Source: Thermatribacter velox (lineage in GTDB: Bacteria > Atribacterota > Atribacteria > Atribacterales > Thermatribacteraceae). From it: a DNA stretch of 64,000 nt. Position 1 is the first letter of the stretch. Every line of letters begins with the position of its first letter. Location of the stretch: positions 1,252,001-1,316,000 of the forward strand of contig NZ_CP121689.1 of NCBI RefSeq assembly GCF_038396615.1, in the 5' to 3' direction. Shown piece after piece: positions 42,534 to 54,503 of the stretch. Under the pieces are notes generated by a model, which saw only the letters and a program-made list of their open reading frames with translations, had not been told where the DNA came from and did no database searches. Both the position numbers and the translations under genes were made by a program.

Positions 42534-43617
42534 CGCACAGAACTTGCGTAATAACTATTTGATTCTTAATGAACTGGTCCAAAACAAGGAATACAAAATA
42601 ATTGGTGTAGTAAAAAGCAACGCTTACGGACATGGCGTTGAGGCTATAAAAGTTCTTGCAGAATGTGGTCTTTCGAGTTTTGCAGTGGGTAGTGTGCAAG
42701 AAGGCGTCAAACTTAGAAAAAGTGGTATTAAGGGAGAAGTGATAGTTTTGGAAGGCATCATGCCAGAAGAGATCGAAGCTCTTTTTTTTTATGAACTGAC
42801 GCCTGTCGTTTCTTCCTGCGAAGAATTGGAACTTTTGAGAGAAAATTCTGAGAAACTACCACTGGGTTTCTATCTTTTCATAGATACTGGGATGGGAAGA
42901 ATGGGTTTCTTGCCTTTGGAGCTGGAGGCAGAACCTTTCAAAGAACGTTTCTTTGGATTGCTTCCTCAATTAAAAGGAATAATGACACACTTTGCTTGTG
43001 CTGAAACCGATCCCGAATACACTCGAGCGCAGTTGCATCTGTTTATTGAAACCTGCCATAAGATGGAAAGAATCTATGGACAACCCTTGAAAAGATACTG
43101 TGCCAATAGTGCAGCGTTTTTAACCTTACCTGAAGCTCGCCTTGATGGGGCTCGAATAGGCATAGCTCTTTTTGGTGTTTCTCCAACTACAGATTATTCA
43201 CAAGTTGAGGAGTTAGGGTTAAAGCCGGTAATGAACATCAGAACCCGGGTGACTCATCTTAAAGAACTCCCTCCGGGCTACAGAATAAGCTATGGAGCTA
43301 CTTTTACTACCTGGAGGACTACCAAGGTGGCAATTGCTCACATTGGTTACTACTGGGGATTACCGCGCAATCTGTCCAACAAATTAGAAGTCATCCTTAA
43401 GGGGAAGAGAGTTCCCGTACTGGGAACCATTACTATGGAGCAAGTCGTGATTGACGTAACCGAGGTTGAAGGGGTACAAAAGGGGGATGTGGTTACTGTC
43501 ATGGGTGAAGACGGTGGCGAAATGGTTCGCCCTGAAGAATTGGCTGAAAGATCTGCAACCATTCCTCACGAAATACTTTGCAATTTTGGAAAGATTGAAT
43601 GTCGGAAAGTAATATGA
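42496..43617 (+). CDS. alr: Alanine racemase
   Basis: Alr makes D-alanine for peptidoglycan. From the ATG at 42496 (AAGGTGG upstream; GTG 42493 is one codon earlier) it has 373 residues. PLP-binding K40 lies in VVKSNAYGHG; the catalytic Tyr region is RISYGATFTT. The GYADGYPR motif reads GYYWGLPR and the usual C/V-MDQ reads TMEQ. These changes are modest, but substrate specificity could be broader than alanine. It starts within the end of nnr. Confidence 0.92.
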   Translation: MDNIEYPSWMEINAQNLRNNYLILNELVQNKEYKIIGVVKSNAYGHGVEAIKVLAECGLSSFAVGSVQEGVKLRKSGIKGEVIVLEGIMPEEIEALFFYELTPVVSSCEELELLRENSEKLPLGFYLFIDTGMGRMGFLPLELEAEPFKERFFGLLPQLKGIMTHFACAETDPEYTRAQLHLFIETCHKMERIYGQPLKRYCANSAAFLTLPEARLDGARIGIALFGVSPTTDYSQVEELGLKPVMNIRTRVTHLKELPPGYRISYGATFTTWRTTKVAIAHIGYYWGLPRNLSNKLEVILKGKRVPVLGTITMEQVVIDVTEVEGVQKGDVVTVMGEDGGEMVRPEELAERSATIPHEILCNFGKIECRKVI

Positions 43618-44075
43618 AAGAAGAAAAGAGAACAGGCGAAATACTTTTGTGTGTTAAAACCGTGCTGGAGAGGGAAACCCTCGAAGTAGGGAGACGAATT
43701 TTGGATTTGGCAAGGCAATATGGAACAAACCTGATTTTGCTTGTGGGAGCTCTCGGAGCAGGTAAGACTACCCTGACCAAAGGTATTGGAGAGGCGCTGG
43801 GTATTCCACAAGAAAAAGTAACCAGCCCCACTTTTGCGTTGATACACGAGTACCAGGGACAGCAGGGGATTATGTACCACATGGATTTCTATCGTCTTGA
43901 TAGTTGGGAAGAAGTGCTGGAGCTGGGTTTTGAAGAATATACCAGTCGATCTGGGGTAGTGGTGGTAGAGTGGGCCGATAAATTCATGCATCATTTTCCA
44001 AATCCTTACATTACAGTTAAAATATCCTGGAAGGATTTATCTGCTCGAGAAATAATTGTGGAGTACTGGAAATGA
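43599..44075 (+). CDS. tsaE: tRNA t6A biosynthesis ATPase TsaE
   Basis: TsaE is the ATPase of the bacterial threonylcarbamoyladenosine (t6A37) complex with TsaB and TsaD. The protein of 158 residues has Walker A GALGAGKTTLTKGIGEALG, SPTFALIHEY and a Walker B-like VVVEWADKF. Start is ATG 43599 or ATG 43614, the latter overlapping the alr stop codon; both have GGAAAG upstream. tsaE, tsaB, rimI and tsaD are consecutive, as in many bacteria. Confidence 0.95.
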   Translation: MSESNMKEEKRTGEILLCVKTVLERETLEVGRRILDLARQYGTNLILLVGALGAGKTTLTKGIGEALGIPQEKVTSPTFALIHEYQGQQGIMYHMDFYRLDSWEEVLELGFEEYTSRSGVVVVEWADKFMHHFPNPYITVKISWKDLSAREIIVEYWK

Positions 44076-44773
44076 AAGCCGACAAATACGAAAAATACAT
44101 TCTTGCCTTTGATAGTAGTACCCCCTGGCTCTCTGTGGCCCTTGCTCAAGGCCAGGAAGTAAAAGTTTCTTTACTGCACTATGCTCGTGAGAACCATTCC
44201 AGATATCTGTTTGATCATCTTGAGTATCTTAAAAAAGAGTATGCTTTGCAGTCCACTAATCTGGAAGCTGTTATAGTTGGGATAGGGCCTGGTTCCTTCA
44301 CCGGAGTGAAGATTGGAGTTTGTGTTGCTAAAGCGATCGCTTTTGGTTATCAGCTCCCTTTGGTGGGATTTTCCACCCTGGAAAGCTTGGCTCTCGAAGC
44401 AATGAGGTCAAGCTTTTTCTCAAAGGACTTTGAAAAAATCTTCCCGATAATTCACCATAAAAAGGACGAAATCTTCTGGGTAGACTTAGATTGGAAAACG
44501 CCCTGGAAAGAAATACAGCCAATTACCAAAGTCGAAACCGGGAATATTCAGGATTTTGTAGCAAAGTATGCCCGCTACAGGGGACTGGTTGTATCTCCTT
44601 CTTCCTTTCTCAAGAGCCATTTTGAGGGGTGCGAAGGCAACCTTCTCTTTATGCAGGCCTTTCCACAAGCCTTACGATTAATCGAGCTTTACCATCAACG
44701 CGGAAATAGAGAAATTGCAAGTACTGAAAACGTTTTTCGTGTTGGACCCATCTATGGTGCGAAACTTTTTTAA
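44072..44773 (+). CDS. tsaB: tRNA t6A biosynthesis protein TsaB
   Basis: TsaB is the inactive ASKHA paralogue that scaffolds TsaD in t6A synthesis. The 233-residue protein has ILAFDSSTPWLSVALAQG at the N terminus and VGIGPGSFTGVKIGVCVAKAIA, the TsaB signature. It overlaps tsaE by 4 bp and rimI by 20 bp, so translational coupling is likely. The C-terminal half is less conserved, as is normal in this family. Confidence 0.95.
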   Translation: MKADKYEKYILAFDSSTPWLSVALAQGQEVKVSLLHYARENHSRYLFDHLEYLKKEYALQSTNLEAVIVGIGPGSFTGVKIGVCVAKAIAFGYQLPLVGFSTLESLALEAMRSSFFSKDFEKIFPIIHHKKDEIFWVDLDWKTPWKEIQPITKVETGNIQDFVAKYARYRGLVVSPSSFLKSHFEGCEGNLLFMQAFPQALRLIELYHQRGNREIASTENVFRVGPIYGAKLF

Positions 44774-45239
44774 GAATGAAACGCAACCAGCTAATGCTGG
44801 AGGTCCATTTACCATTCAGAGGATGCATTTCCAGCACCTGCCCTATGTGGTGGCCATCGAAAAGAAGTCCTTCAAACATCCCTGGAGTTACTCTCTATTT
44901 TTGAGTGAACTTTCCAATAAAATAGCTCACTATTTTGTCGCTTTCCTGGGTAACAGAGTAATAGGATATGTTGGGCTCTGGATTTATCTTCGCGAGGCCC
45001 ACATTACAACTTTTGCTATTCATCCTAACTTTCGTAGAAAGGGTTATGGTACAAAACTTATGCATTATGCGCTTGAGTTTGCGAAGAGCAAAGGTTGTAA
45101 AGAAGTGCTTCTGGAAGTAAGAGTTTCCAATAAGGTTGCCCAAGCGCTTTATCGGAGGTTTGGGTTTTCTGAAATAGGTATTCGCAAAGCTTATTATAGT
45201 GATGGAGAAGATGCTTTGGTTATGAGAAAGAACTTGTAG
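44754..45239 (+). CDS. rimI: Ribosomal protein S18 alanine acetyltransferase RimI
   Basis: RimI is a GNAT acetyltransferase that acetylates the N terminus of S18 and possibly other substrates. From the ATG at 44754 it has 161 residues. The acetyl-CoA binding motif A is ITTFAIHPNFRRKGYGTKLMHYAL, and VLLEVRVSNKVAQALYRRFGF is the RimI C-terminal pattern. An in-frame ATG at 44823 would remove the first 23 residues and is possible. It sits between tsaB and tsaD, the usual location. Confidence 0.92.
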   Translation: MVRNFFKNETQPANAGGPFTIQRMHFQHLPYVVAIEKKSFKHPWSYSLFLSELSNKIAHYFVAFLGNRVIGYVGLWIYLREAHITTFAIHPNFRRKGYGTKLMHYALEFAKSKGCKEVLLEVRVSNKVAQALYRRFGFSEIGIRKAYYSDGEDALVMRKNL

Positions 45240-45254
45240 ACAAAGGAGGCAAAA

Positions 45255-46262
45255 GTGTACGTCTTAGGAATTGAAACCAGCTGCGATGATACCTGTTGTG
45301 CAGTGCTTAAAGATGAGAGAGAGATTCTTTCCAGTGTAGTATCCAGTCAGGTGGATTTTCATCGCAAATATGGAGGAGTGGTCCCTGAAGTGGCGTCACG
45401 GAAACATCTGGAACTTCTTCCCTGGGTGACCCAGGAGGCACTTTCTCAGGCAAAAATTGGTCTTGAAGCTATAGATCTGATAGCAGTAACTATGGGACCA
45501 GGCTTGATGGGCTCGCTACTTATGGGCACCTGTTGGGCAAAATCTTTGGCGCTGTGCTTCAATGTACCTATCGTTGGTGTGAACCACCTTGAGGGCCACC
45601 TGTTTGCAGCGTACCTCGAACATCAGAACCTTGTCCCTCCCTTTGTCGCTCTAATCGCTTCGGGAGGACATACCGAATTGATAGCCGTTAAAGAGTGGGG
45701 CATCTATCATCTTTTGGGGCGAACCAGAGATGATGCGGCAGGAGAAGCCTTTGATAAGATAGCCAAGTTCTTGGGACTTGGTTATCCTGGGGGGCCAATC
45801 ATTGACCTCCTCAGTCAAGAGGGCAACCCATCGCGCTTTATCTTTAAAGCAGGCTTCGAAGATGAAGACAACTTTGAGTTTAGTTTTAGCGGTCTCAAAA
45901 CAGCGGTAATAAGGGCTTATCAGAGCTTGGAAATTGGGCCTGGAGACATCAAAGACCTGGTAGCTTCCTTTCAGGAAAGTGTGGTTCGGGTGCTTACTAA
46001 AAAAACTATTTTCGCTGCCAAAAAACTGAACGTCAAAAAGATAGTCGTAGGAGGGGGAGTGGCTGCGAACAGAGCTCTCAGAAAGAGGTTACAGGAAGAA
46101 GCCCAGAAAGAAAGACTCGAGGTCTATCTCCCCTCAAAAAGTTTCTGCACCGACAATGCAGCAATGGTAGCCGCGTGCGGTTATTTTCATTTTGTTCGAA
46201 ACCCTCAGCGCTATTTCTCGGTTAAAACACTGGAACCAGATCCGAAACTTGGCATAACCTGA
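45255..46262 (+). CDS. tsaD: tRNA N6-adenosine threonylcarbamoyltransferase TsaD
   Basis: TsaD transfers the threonylcarbamoyl group onto A37 of ANN-decoding tRNAs. The 335-residue protein has LGIETSCDDT, the metal-binding HLEGH in GVNHLEGHLFAAY, and GGVAANRALR. All active-site motifs are present. The GTG start has a perfect AAAGGAGG. It closes the alr-tsaE-tsaB-rimI-tsaD operon. Confidence 0.97.
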   Translation: MYVLGIETSCDDTCCAVLKDEREILSSVVSSQVDFHRKYGGVVPEVASRKHLELLPWVTQEALSQAKIGLEAIDLIAVTMGPGLMGSLLMGTCWAKSLALCFNVPIVGVNHLEGHLFAAYLEHQNLVPPFVALIASGGHTELIAVKEWGIYHLLGRTRDDAAGEAFDKIAKFLGLGYPGGPIIDLLSQEGNPSRFIFKAGFEDEDNFEFSFSGLKTAVIRAYQSLEIGPGDIKDLVASFQESVVRVLTKKTIFAAKKLNVKKIVVGGGVAANRALRKRLQEEAQKERLEVYLPSKSFCTDNAAMVAACGYFHFVRNPQRYFSVKTLEPDPKLGIT

Positions 46263-46279
46263 TTTTTAAGCCGAGAAAC

Positions 46280-46307
46280 TTGCATTCTCTGGGCACTCTG
46301 TTATCAT
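46280..46307 (+). promoter_or_regulatory. Predicted promoter for groEL
   Basis: TTGCAT at 46280-46285 and TATCAT at 46302-46307 are spaced 16 bp. No CIRCE inverted repeat is present, so HrcA control is not supported. Confidence 0.45.
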
Positions 46308-46368
46308 AGATTGAGCAACTTTTGGGTAACTTTAACCTTAGCTGGTACCGGAAAGGAAGGTGCTTTGA

Positions 46369-47946
46369 ATGGCTGCAAAAAGAGTAGTTCTTGGAATTGA
46401 GGCTCAGAAGGCCATAAAAAATGGGATAAACAAAGTAGCAAACTTGGTAAGGCTAACTCTTGGTCCCAAAGGCAGGAACGTGGTTATAGAGAGGAAGTAT
46501 GGTCCTCCGTTGGTTAGTAATGATGGTGTGACTATAGCCAGAGAGGTGGAAATTGAAAACTACCTCGAGGAGCTGGGTAGTAAACTTGCAAAAGAGGTAG
46601 CCACCAAAACCAACGACGTTGTTGGTGATGGCACCACGACTGCCCTGGTACTTGCCCAAACAATGATCGAAGAAGGCCTCAAAGCAACAACCATAGCGTG
46701 CAATCCGGTTTTACTTAGACAAGGCATGGAAAAAGCGCTCAAGCAGGTGATTGAGTTTATAGAAAATTCAAGTATCAGCATAGAAAGCTCGGAACAGATT
46801 GTTCAGGTGGCTTCCATTTCTGCCAACGACGTTGCAATTGGCAGACTCATTGCCCAGGCAATGGAAAAGGTTGGTAGAGATGGAGTGATCACCGTTGAAG
46901 AATCACCTTCATCCCAAACTGTTCTGGAATTAGTAGAGGGGATTCAGTTTGACCGTGGTTTCCTTTCCCCATATATGATCACCAATCCAGAAAAGATGGA
47001 AGCAGTGCTTGAGAACCCCTATATACTGGTTACGGATTTTAAAATAAGTACTAGCAGAGCCCTGCTTCCTCTTTTACAAAAAATCCACCAGAGGGGAGCC
47101 TCTTTGCTCATCATTGCTGAGGAGTTGGAAGGAGAAGCCCTAACTACTTTGGTGGTCAATAAACTCCAGGGTGTTTTGAAGGTCCTGGCGGTAAAAGCTC
47201 CTGCCTTTGGAGAGCGCAGAAAGGAAATTCTTAAGGATATAGCAGTGTTGACCGGAGCTCAGGTGATTTCTCAAGAGTTGGGCATGAAACTTGAAAAAGT
47301 GACTCTTGACCTTCTGGGGCGAGCTGACAAAGTTGTGGCCACCAAAGAAAAGACCACCATTATAGGGGGTAAGGGGAACAAAAAAGACATTGAGGAACGT
47401 ATAAAGCAAATCAAGGTCCAAATCGATCGAGCTACTTCCGAATATGATAGAGAAAAACTTCGTGAGCGTTTGGCTAAGCTGGTAGGAGGCGTAGCCGTTA
47501 TTAAAGTTGGAGCACCAACCGAGACAGAACTTAAAGAGAAAAAATTTCGAGTTGAAGACGCTCTCGCTGCTACCCAGGCAGCGACAGAAAAGGGAATAGT
47601 TCCAGGTGGGGGAGCTATTCTGGTACATGCTTCTCAAAGAGTTAGTAACCTAAATTTTGAAAATGAAGATCAGCGGGTGGGAGCCAATATAATTTGCAAA
47701 GCTCTGGAAGAACCCGCAAAAAGAATTGCAGAGAACGCGGGTTTTAATGGTGCGCTTGTGGTGGCTACCATAAAAGAAAAACCGGTTGGATGGGGTTTTG
47801 ATGCCATGGCGGGTAACTTTGTTCAAATGCAAGATGCAGGTATCGTAGACCCAACTAAAGTAGTACTTACCGCTCTTCAAAACGCATTCAGTATGGCTTC
47901 TCTTGTTTTAACCACCCAGGCCATCGTTGCAGAGTTGAAAGAATAA
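46369..47946 (+). CDS. groL: Chaperonin GroEL, divergent and without GGM tail
   Basis: This 525-residue type I chaperonin has [24 protein letters not shown], the ATP-binding [16 protein letters not shown] and [20 protein letters not shown] with the catalytic Asp398-type residue. It diverges where canonical GroEL is nearly invariant: [12 protein letters not shown] for ELEDPYENMGAQ, and TTIACNP for VAAGANP. The C terminus stops at IVAELKE without the Gly-Gly-Met repeat. No groES gene lies beside it. It may be a second GroEL copy. A hairpin follows the stop. Confidence 0.9.
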   Translation: MAAKRVVLGIEAQKAIKNGINKVANLVRLTLGPKGRNVVIERKYGPPLVSNDGVTIAREVEIENYLEELGSKLAKEVATKTNDVVGDGTTTALVLAQTMIEEGLKATTIACNPVLLRQGMEKALKQVIEFIENSSISIESSEQIVQVASISANDVAIGRLIAQAMEKVGRDGVITVEESPSSQTVLELVEGIQFDRGFLSPYMITNPEKMEAVLENPYILVTDFKISTSRALLPLLQKIHQRGASLLIIAEELEGEALTTLVVNKLQGVLKVLAVKAPAFGERRKEILKDIAVLTGAQVISQELGMKLEKVTLDLLGRADKVVATKEKTTIIGGKGNKKDIEERIKQIKVQIDRATSEYDREKLRERLAKLVGGVAVIKVGAPTETELKEKKFRVEDALAATQAATEKGIVPGGGAILVHASQRVSNLNFENEDQRVGANIICKALEEPAKRIAENAGFNGALVVATIKEKPVGWGFDAMAGNFVQMQDAGIVDPTKVVLTALQNAFSMASLVLTTQAIVAELKE

Positions 47947-47948
47947 AC

Positions 47949-47986
47949 CTTCCCCAGGGACCACTCAAAAGCGGTTCCTGGGGAAG
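47949..47986 (+). terminator. Hairpin after groEL
   Basis: A 14-bp stem with one G-U pair (CTTCCCCAGGGACC / GGTTCCTGGGGAAG) and a ten-base loop begins two bases after the stop codon. It is followed by TTAAT, not a full T tract, so termination may be partial. Confidence 0.6.
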
Positions 47987-48012
47987 TTAATCCAGACGTT
48001 CGAGCTTCTTAT

Positions 48013-48041
48013 TTGAGATTATCTCAAACCGATAGTATAAT
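48013..48041 (+). promoter_or_regulatory. Predicted promoter with palindromic operator for guaB3-guaA
   Basis: TTGAGA at 48013-48018 and a perfect TATAAT at 48036-48041 are spaced 17 bp. The -35 is part of the palindrome TTGAGATTATCTCAA (48013-48027), which could be bound by a repressor controlling guanine nucleotide synthesis. Confidence 0.6.
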
Positions 48042-48120
48042 TTCTAAATCACTTGCACAGGACCAATTTTTTCCAATAAAACAGAAATAAGCAATTTGAA
48101 AAACAGGAAGGTGAGCTGTG

Positions 48121-49284
48121 ATGGAAAACTGGTTCATAGGACGAAACCGCACAGCGAGGATGACCTATGGATTTGATGATGTCTCGCTGGTTCCTGGTGA
48201 AGTTACTGTTGACCCACAAGATGTGGATATCTCTACCCGGATAGGCAATGTTTCCCTAAGCATTCCTCTTTTAGGAGCCGCCATGGACGGTGTTATTGAC
48301 GTCAAAATGGCTGTGGAATTGGGCAAAATGGGCGGCTTAGGTGTGCTGAATCTGGAAGGTATTTTTACCAAATACGAAGACCCTTACTCAATCATCGATG
48401 AGATTATAGCTCAACCCAAGGAAAAGGTAACCAGTTTTATTCAAAAGGTTTATCAGGTACCCGTGAAAGAAGAATTGGTTTTCGCAAGAATTCAGGAAAT
48501 TAAATCTTCAGGAGTTCTTGCTTGCTGTTCTTGCACCCCTTCCAAAGCCGCAACACTGGGTAAGCTGGCTTTAAAAGCTGGTGCGGACGTGATCGTCATT
48601 CAATCCACAGTTACCACCTTGCGTTTTGTTTCTTCGACACAACAGGAATTTGATCTTGAAAGGTTTTGCCAAGAAAGCAATGTGCCGGTAATCGTTGGCA
48701 ACTGTGCAACCTACAAAGCGGCCCTGGAGCTTATGAAAGCTGGAGCTTCGGGAATTCTGGTAGGTATAGGTCCTGGAGCAGCTTGCACCACCAGAGCAGT
48801 GCTGGGTATAGGTGTACCCCAGATTACCGCAACCATAGATGTAGCCTGTGCCAGGGATGATTTTTACAGTGTAACCGGACGTTATGTAGCAGTGATAACC
48901 GATGGAGGAATGAGAGTAGGGGGTGACATAGCAAAGGCTTTTGCTAGTGGAGCAGATGCTGTAATGCTTGGCTCACCCCTTGCAAGTGCTAAAGAAGCGC
49001 CGGGCAAAGGACACCATTGGGGTATGGCGACCCCTGATCCGAGTTTACCACGTGGCACTCTGGTGAAAGTAGGCATTAAAGGTTCATTAAAGGAAATACT
49101 TTTTGGCCCCAGCCATCTTACCGACGGTACCATGAATCTCTTTGGAGCACTCAAGGGTGCAATGGGGTCTCTGGGTGCAAAAAACATTCAAGAAATGCAT
49201 CAGGTAGAGATTGCTATATCTCCAAGTATATGGACTGAGGGGAAGTTGCTTCAAAAAAGCCAGGGCGTGGGAATGGGGAGATGA
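48121..49284 (+). CDS. guaB3: GuaB3-family IMP dehydrogenase-related protein
   Basis: This 387-residue TIM-barrel enzyme belongs to the GuaB3 branch of the IMPDH/GMP reductase family, which lacks the CBS regulatory domain. The catalytic cysteine C222 lies in GIGPGAACTTRAVLGIGVP, the family version of GPGSICTTR. YGFDDVSLVPGEVTVDP at the N terminus matches the IMPDH pattern. Established knowledge: the biochemical role of GuaB3 is debated, and a GMP reductase function has been reported in a cyanobacterium. Its operon with guaA and purA supports guanine nucleotide metabolism. The ATG at 48121 has GGAAGGTGAG upstream. Confidence 0.85.
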   Translation: MENWFIGRNRTARMTYGFDDVSLVPGEVTVDPQDVDISTRIGNVSLSIPLLGAAMDGVIDVKMAVELGKMGGLGVLNLEGIFTKYEDPYSIIDEIIAQPKEKVTSFIQKVYQVPVKEELVFARIQEIKSSGVLACCSCTPSKAATLGKLALKAGADVIVIQSTVTTLRFVSSTQQEFDLERFCQESNVPVIVGNCATYKAALELMKAGASGILVGIGPGAACTTRAVLGIGVPQITATIDVACARDDFYSVTGRYVAVITDGGMRVGGDIAKAFASGADAVMLGSPLASAKEAPGKGHHWGMATPDPSLPRGTLVKVGIKGSLKEILFGPSHLTDGTMNLFGALKGAMGSLGAKNIQEMHQVEIAISPSIWTEGKLLQKSQGVGMGR

Positions 49285-49291
49285 AAACAGC

Positions 49292-50833
49292 ATGGATAAA
49301 ATCGTGATTCTCGATTTTGGGTCCCAATACACTCAGCTTATCGCCCGCCGGATTAGAGAGCTACAAGTCTACAGCGAAGTGTGGCCCTGTCACATGAAGG
49401 GTCAGGAGTATAACCTGAACAGTCCAGAAGTCAAAGGCATAATCCTCTCAGGAAGTCCGTACAGTGTGACCAGCGAAGAAGCTCCAACCCTTCCTGGAGA
49501 AGTATTGCAAAGCGGGAAACCAGTCCTGGGGATTTGCTATGGAATGCAGCTTCTGGTAAAGAGCTTGGGCGGGAAAGTCGTAAGAGCCGCCCAAAGAGAA
49601 TATGGACGGGCTCTCCTGACCATTCTTGAGAAAAAGGGGTTGTTTGAGGGAATGGGAGGAGAAACTATCTGCTGGATGAGTCACGGAGATAGCGTCGTTG
49701 CCCTCCCCCCTGGTTTCGTAAAGATTGCGAAGACCGAGGATTGCGAGTTTGCCGCAATCCGTAGTGAGGATGGGAAGATATGGGGAATCCAGTTCCACCC
49801 CGAAGTGTCTCATACCCCTCTGGGCAAGGAAATGTTAGCCAACTTTGTATTTTTCATATGCGGTTGTAATCCAGAATGGACTCCAGAGTCCATTCTGAAA
49901 CAGCAGATCAATTATATCCGCAACGAAGTGAAGCAGGAAAGAGTTGTATGTGCATTGAGCGGTGGCGTGGATTCGGTAACCGCAGCAGTGTTGACTTACC
50001 GAGCTATTGGAGACCAGCTAAGTTGCATTTTTGTAAATAACGGATTGCTTCGAAAAGGCGAAGCTGAAGAAGTGTTGAAGAGTACTCAAAAGCTTCTGGG
50101 CAAAGAGAGAGTTATTTACGTAGATGCTGGAGAGCGCTTTATTTCCAGACTTCGGGGGGTCCTTGATCCTGAAGAAAAAAGAAGAATAATAGGTAAAGCG
50201 TTCATCGAAGTTTTTGAAGAAGAAGCAGCGAAGCTGGGAAACATAACCTATCTTCTCCAGGGTACTCTTTATCCGGATGTCATAGAAAGTACCTCAGTTT
50301 GGGGTCCTTCTGCTCGCATTAAAACCCACCATAACGTAGGAGGTTTACCTGAACGCATGCAGCTTAAGGTTTTGGAACCGCTCAGATTTCTTTTTAAAGA
50401 TGAAGTGAGGACTCTGGCGCAACAGCTGGGGATACCCGAGAAAATAGTATGGCGACAGCCTTTCCCGGGACCTGGGTTGGCAGTGAGAATTGTGGGAGAG
50501 GTGACGCCTGAGCGATTGGAAATATTGCGAGAAATGGATTATATAATATTTCAGGAACTGAGTAAATCACCGGTATTCCGCAAAATATGGCAGTCTTTTG
50601 GAGTGCTGGTTCCGGTGCGGAGCGTAGGTATTATGGGTGATGAAAGAACTTACGAGTATGTAGGGGTGTTGAGAGCGGTGCTCAGCGAAGATGGAATGAC
50701 TGCGGACTGGGCTCGTCTTTCTTATGACACTCTGGATGTCATTGCAAGAAGAGTGGTTAATGAAGTTAAAGGCATCGGACGCATGGTATACGATATTACT
50801 TCCAAACCACCTGCAACAATCGAGTGGGAATGA
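49292..50833 (+). CDS. guaA: GMP synthase (glutamine-hydrolysing)
   Basis: GuaA converts XMP to GMP using glutamine and ATP. The 513 residues contain the class I glutamine amidotransferase domain (catalytic Cys in GICYGMQLL; HPEVSHTPLG), the ATP-pyrophosphatase domain with ALSGGVDSVTAA, and the C-terminal dimerisation domain ending TSKPPATIEWE. The ATG at 49292 is preceded by GGGGAG. Starts further upstream lie inside guaB3. Confidence 0.98.
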   Translation: MDKIVILDFGSQYTQLIARRIRELQVYSEVWPCHMKGQEYNLNSPEVKGIILSGSPYSVTSEEAPTLPGEVLQSGKPVLGICYGMQLLVKSLGGKVVRAAQREYGRALLTILEKKGLFEGMGGETICWMSHGDSVVALPPGFVKIAKTEDCEFAAIRSEDGKIWGIQFHPEVSHTPLGKEMLANFVFFICGCNPEWTPESILKQQINYIRNEVKQERVVCALSGGVDSVTAAVLTYRAIGDQLSCIFVNNGLLRKGEAEEVLKSTQKLLGKERVIYVDAGERFISRLRGVLDPEEKRRIIGKAFIEVFEEEAAKLGNITYLLQGTLYPDVIESTSVWGPSARIKTHHNVGGLPERMQLKVLEPLRFLFKDEVRTLAQQLGIPEKIVWRQPFPGPGLAVRIVGEVTPERLEILREMDYIIFQELSKSPVFRKIWQSFGVLVPVRSVGIMGDERTYEYVGVLRAVLSEDGMTADWARLSYDTLDVIARRVVNEVKGIGRMVYDITSKPPATIEWE

Positions 50834-50836
50834 TAG

Positions 50837-54166
<3,330 letters not shown>

Positions 54167-54196
54167 GTTTCCCCTTGAAAGAGAGAGGTGACTGTT

Positions 54197-54493
54197 GTGG
54201 ATCCAAAAATCAACTTGGAAGAGATAAAGAAAGTGGCACAGCTTGCAAAACTCAGTTTTAAAGAAGAGGAGCTGCAAACTTTTTTCGAAGATATTAACAA
54301 CATTGTTTCTCACTTTGCCAAGCTTGAAGAGCTGGATCTGGAAAATGTTTCACCAACATCCCATATTTCTTGGAGCACTCCCCCGACCAATCCAGACCAA
54401 CCGGTACAGTGGCCTGATTACCAGAAAATTCTGGAACGTGCTCCTCGAGTTAGTGGCAATTATGTTATCGTTCCCAAAATAGTTGACAAGTAG
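54197..54493 (+). CDS. gatC: Aspartyl/glutamyl-tRNA amidotransferase subunit C
   Basis: GatC is the small bridging subunit of GatCAB, which amidates mischarged Glu-tRNA(Gln) or Asp-tRNA(Asn). The 98-residue protein has VAQLAKLSFKEEELQTFFEDINNIV and LEELDLENVSPTSH. GTG 54197 is preferred over GTG 54188 for its spacing from GAGAGAGGTGA. The gatC-gatA-gatB order indicates a single operon. Confidence 0.95.
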   Translation: MDPKINLEEIKKVAQLAKLSFKEEELQTFFEDINNIVSHFAKLEELDLENVSPTSHISWSTPPTNPDQPVQWPDYQKILERAPRVSGNYVIVPKIVDK

Positions 54494-54503
54494 GTGGAAA
54501 GCA

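Noticed and set aside
46286-46325. CIRCE heat-shock element before groEL
   Set aside because: A GCACTC half-site is present but the matching GAGTGC half at nine-base spacing is not.
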